From Globisporangium splendens (lineage: Eukaryota; Oomycota; Peronosporomycetes; Pythiales; Pythiaceae): 64,000 nucleotides of DNA. Positions within the stretch are counted from its first letter, which is position 1; each line of letters begins with the position of its first letter. Of this stretch, positions 62,060-64,000 are shown piece after piece. The notes under the pieces are model-generated. The model did not search any database. It was not told where the DNA came from and saw nothing but the letters and a program-made list of their open reading frames with translations. The position numbers and the translations under genes were made by a program. The stretch lies in assembly GCA_006386115.1 (NCBI GenBank), contig VFIW01000149.1, forward strand, positions 1-64,000, written 5' to 3'.

Positions 62060-64000
62060 ATGAGCACGACGATCGCGGCTACGACGGCGTCTTCAACGCA
62101 GCACCGCGGCAAGTGGCAGCGCGAGGACGTGCTGCTGCTGCTGCGCGCGTGGAGCGACGTGGCCGACCAGCGAGACTACGCCGGCACCATCCAGGACAAC
62201 GAGAGCGAGAGCGACGGTGAGAACGATGGCGACGCAGAGGAATCCGCACTGGCGGCGTCCAACGATAACGACGACAAGGACAAAGACAGCAGTAGCAGCA
62301 GCGCTGTGACTTCGGACGAGACCTCGAGCCAATCTGGTAAGAAGCGGCTACGCGCACGTCTCTATGAGGAGAAGATCGCCGAGTTCGATGCGCGCGTGTA
62401 CCGCCACTTCCTCGTGCTCAGTGGCGGCAATAATGCCAGCCGTCCTTCTTCTAATGCGGAAATCGAGGAGAGTGCTGCAGAAGACGCATCAGAAGCCACA
62501 CAAGAGATAAAGGAGGAGGACGAAGAGGAAACCCCTTCTGTTGACCCATTGGCGGAGCCAGTGCCGCTGAACCGCACGGAGCGCGCGGTGATCGAGAAGA
62601 AGGATGCGCTCATGTACTCGTACCACTTCATCGCGCAATGGATGAAGAACTCAGCAAACGGCAACACAGGCACTGGTGGTGAAGGCAGAAACTGGTTTGC
62701 GCTCACCAAACAGCAGCAGAAGCAGGAAGTGCGCAGCGGGTTCAAGCGCATCGCGTTCGTGTACCTGGACCACGAGATGTTTAACGTGCTGGAGCAACTC
62801 GCGCAGAAGAAGCAGAAGTCCAAGATGCGCGACCGCGTGGGCTTCCAACACTGGCGCGACAGCGAGCACATCCAGCTACTGCGCGCGTGGGGCGAGGCGC
62901 TGCGCATCGTGGGCACCAAGCGCGACCTGAACCGCGTGCTCACGGAGCGGTTTCTGGCTCTCGGGTGCGACGAAAATGGCGGCAAGCGGCAGCGCTCCGA
63001 GGCGTCCATTATCGCGCGCAAGGAGAACATGGTGTTCTCGTACCTCTTCATCTCGGCGTTCAGCGCGCAGAACGAGCACAGGGACTGGTTCTCGCTCACA
63101 AAAGCCGAGAAAAAGCAAATCCTGCTGAACGCGGGCCACAAGTCGACGCGCTTTGTCGACATCGACGAAGACATGTTCGACATCATCGGCATGCATCTGC
63201 ACACAAGAGTTCGAAAGGCGAGGCAGGCGTCAAATGGCGAAGACGTAGTGGCGATGGAGACGTCGGCACCCTCGACGCCGCTGGTGGTCCAGGAAGCAGA
63301 AGAGAAGGGTGTTTCTGAAGACACAAGGCTTATGGAGTACGATTTGAGTGCGAACGAGACGTCGACACAAAGTGACGGTGCTGGCGCTGCATTGGATGTG
63401 GATGCAAACCGTGATGACGAAGGCGTGACCTCAATGGTAGACCAAAAGAACCTTCCTCAGAGTTCTCTTTCAAGTGCTGACGCTACGCTTGATACTGCAA
63501 TTCACGAAAACGAGGCGGCACAGAGTGACGGTGCTGGTGCTGCGTTGGGTGTTGGCGCGCACCGCGACGAAGAAGCCGTGACTGCTCCGCCAGACCAAGA
63601 GAAGCTGCTTCAGGATGCTGTTTCAAGCGTTGACGCTACGCGTGGCGCTGAGCTTCGCGAAAGCGATGTCCCAGAGGACTCACCAGGCAGCGAAGGCAAT
63701 GCTGGTTCATCTGGTGACCCAGAGGGTCCACGCAGGAACGAAGCAGATACACAGCCACTTGATACTCTTCTACCCCCAACGTCCAGACCAGATGGCCATG
63801 CACTCGACAGTGAAGGGTCGAGAGGACGTGGTGACTCGCACAACGATATGGAGATTCATCAGAACGAACCAGATCCACCTAGCAGCGAAGCATGTGCTGA
63901 GCCACTTGATGCACCTGTGCCTGAATCCAAACTTCATGACGACGTGCTCGACAACGAAGCCACAGTACATGACGATTTACTCGACCATATGGAGATTCAC
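62060..64000 (+). CDS. Two-repeat Myb/SANT-like protein, paralogue 3, with long tail (runs off window)
   Basis: From the ATG at 62060 the frame is open for 647 codons to the window edge. Modules begin at about residue 18 (KWQREDVLLLLRAW) and about 265 (HWRDSEHIQLLRAWGEAL), each with the conserved SYHFIAQW / SYLFISAF helix, WFALTKQQQKQE / WFSLTKAEKKQI and closing DHEMFNVL / DEDMFDII. The first module has a long acidic Ser/Asp insertion. After about residue 390 the protein is a disordered acidic tail with internal repeats (two SDGAGAALxVxAxRD units about 157 nt apart, and repeated MEIH). Only the 3' end is missing. It is the clearest member for defining the module. Confidence 0.75.
   Translation, partial: MSTTIAATTASSTQHRGKWQREDVLLLLRAWSDVADQRDYAGTIQDNESESDGENDGDAEESALAASNDNDDKDKDSSSSSAVTSDETSSQSGKKRLRARLYEEKIAEFDARVYRHFLVLSGGNNASRPSSNAEIEESAAEDASEATQEIKEEDEEETPSVDPLAEPVPLNRTERAVIEKKDALMYSYHFIAQWMKNSANGNTGTGGEGRNWFALTKQQQKQEVRSGFKRIAFVYLDHEMFNVLEQLAQKKQKSKMRDRVGFQHWRDSEHIQLLRAWGEALRIVGTKRDLNRVLTERFLALGCDENGGKRQRSEASIIARKENMVFSYLFISAFSAQNEHRDWFSLTKAEKKQILLNAGHKSTRFVDIDEDMFDIIGMHLHTRVRKARQASNGEDVVAMETSAPSTPLVVQEAEEKGVSEDTRLMEYDLSANETSTQSDGAGAALDVDANRDDEGVTSMVDQKNLPQSSLSSADATLDTAIHENEAAQSDGAGAALGVGAHRDEEAVTAPPDQEKLLQDAVSSVDATRGAELRESDVPEDSPGSEGNAGSSGDPEGPRRNEADTQPLDTLLPPTSRPDGHALDSEGSRGRGDSHNDMEIHQNEPDPPSSEACAEPLDAPVPESKLHDDVLDNEATVHDDLLDHMEIH

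Noticed and set aside
62362..63324. Minus-strand open frame of 320 codons
   Set aside because: Antisense to SANT-like gene 3; serine-rich composition is what the acidic sense strand gives in reverse.
1..64000. CRISPR arrays, bacterial operons, riboswitches
   Set aside because: Spliced genes, retrotransposons and oomycete promoters show a eukaryotic nuclear sequence; no spaced direct repeats of CRISPR type were seen.

Overview
The window looks like a nuclear chromosome segment from an oomycete. The evidence is short spliceosomal introns (about 55-230 bp) in compact genes; a core-promoter initiator of the oomycete type (CATTYYNCA-A/T-TTT) a few tens of bases upstream of at least seven start codons; a trifunctional APS kinase-ATP sulfurylase-pyrophosphatase fusion, an arrangement known from stramenopiles; an M96-like protein; and chromovirus, copia and hAT elements. 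Flagellar-type genes (a DRC11-like AAA protein, a tubulin-deglutamylase-like carboxypeptidase) suggest a zoospore-forming lineage. The species cannot be named from sequence alone.

Layout. 1-10.0 kb is a stack of broken retroelements: a minus-strand Ty3/gypsy element inserted in a copia pol gene, a copia gag fragment, a second gypsy integrase fragment with chromodomain, and a jumble of two LTR subtypes. 10.3-13.4 kb holds an M96-like gene and a short-chain dehydrogenase, convergent. 14.6-19.7 kb holds a tandem double glycosyltransferase (second half degenerate) bracketed by inverted repeats of about 97 bp. 20.0-25.7 kb is again mobile-element debris: a solo LTR with target duplication, a hAT pseudogene, a gypsy gag fragment, an LTR and a duplicated 5' end of an EF-hand gene. 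26.1-32.1 kb holds an LRR-WW protein and the DRC11-like protein, both minus. 32.2-37.4 kb is a complete chromovirus with identical LTRs lying directly in front of the DRC11-like gene. 37.8-45.2 kb holds the membrane-anchored PAPS synthase fusion, an ion-channel pseudogene and a SulP sulfate transporter. 45.8-49.4 kb holds a SERF-like micro-gene, the EF-hand gene and a catalase. 51-54.5 kb holds a catalase remnant, a secreted RNase T2 and an EngB-type mitochondrial GTPase. 54.8-57.9 kb holds the cytosolic carboxypeptidase. 58.7-64 kb holds three related genes of a two-repeat Myb/SANT-like family, the last running off the window.

How genes may work together: SulP plus PAPS synthase make a sulfate uptake/activation pair; DRC11-like, the carboxypeptidase and perhaps the LRR-WW protein are candidate axoneme proteins; catalase and RNase T2 are independent metabolic or secreted enzymes. 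All exon boundaries are read by eye from splice consensus and reading frame.
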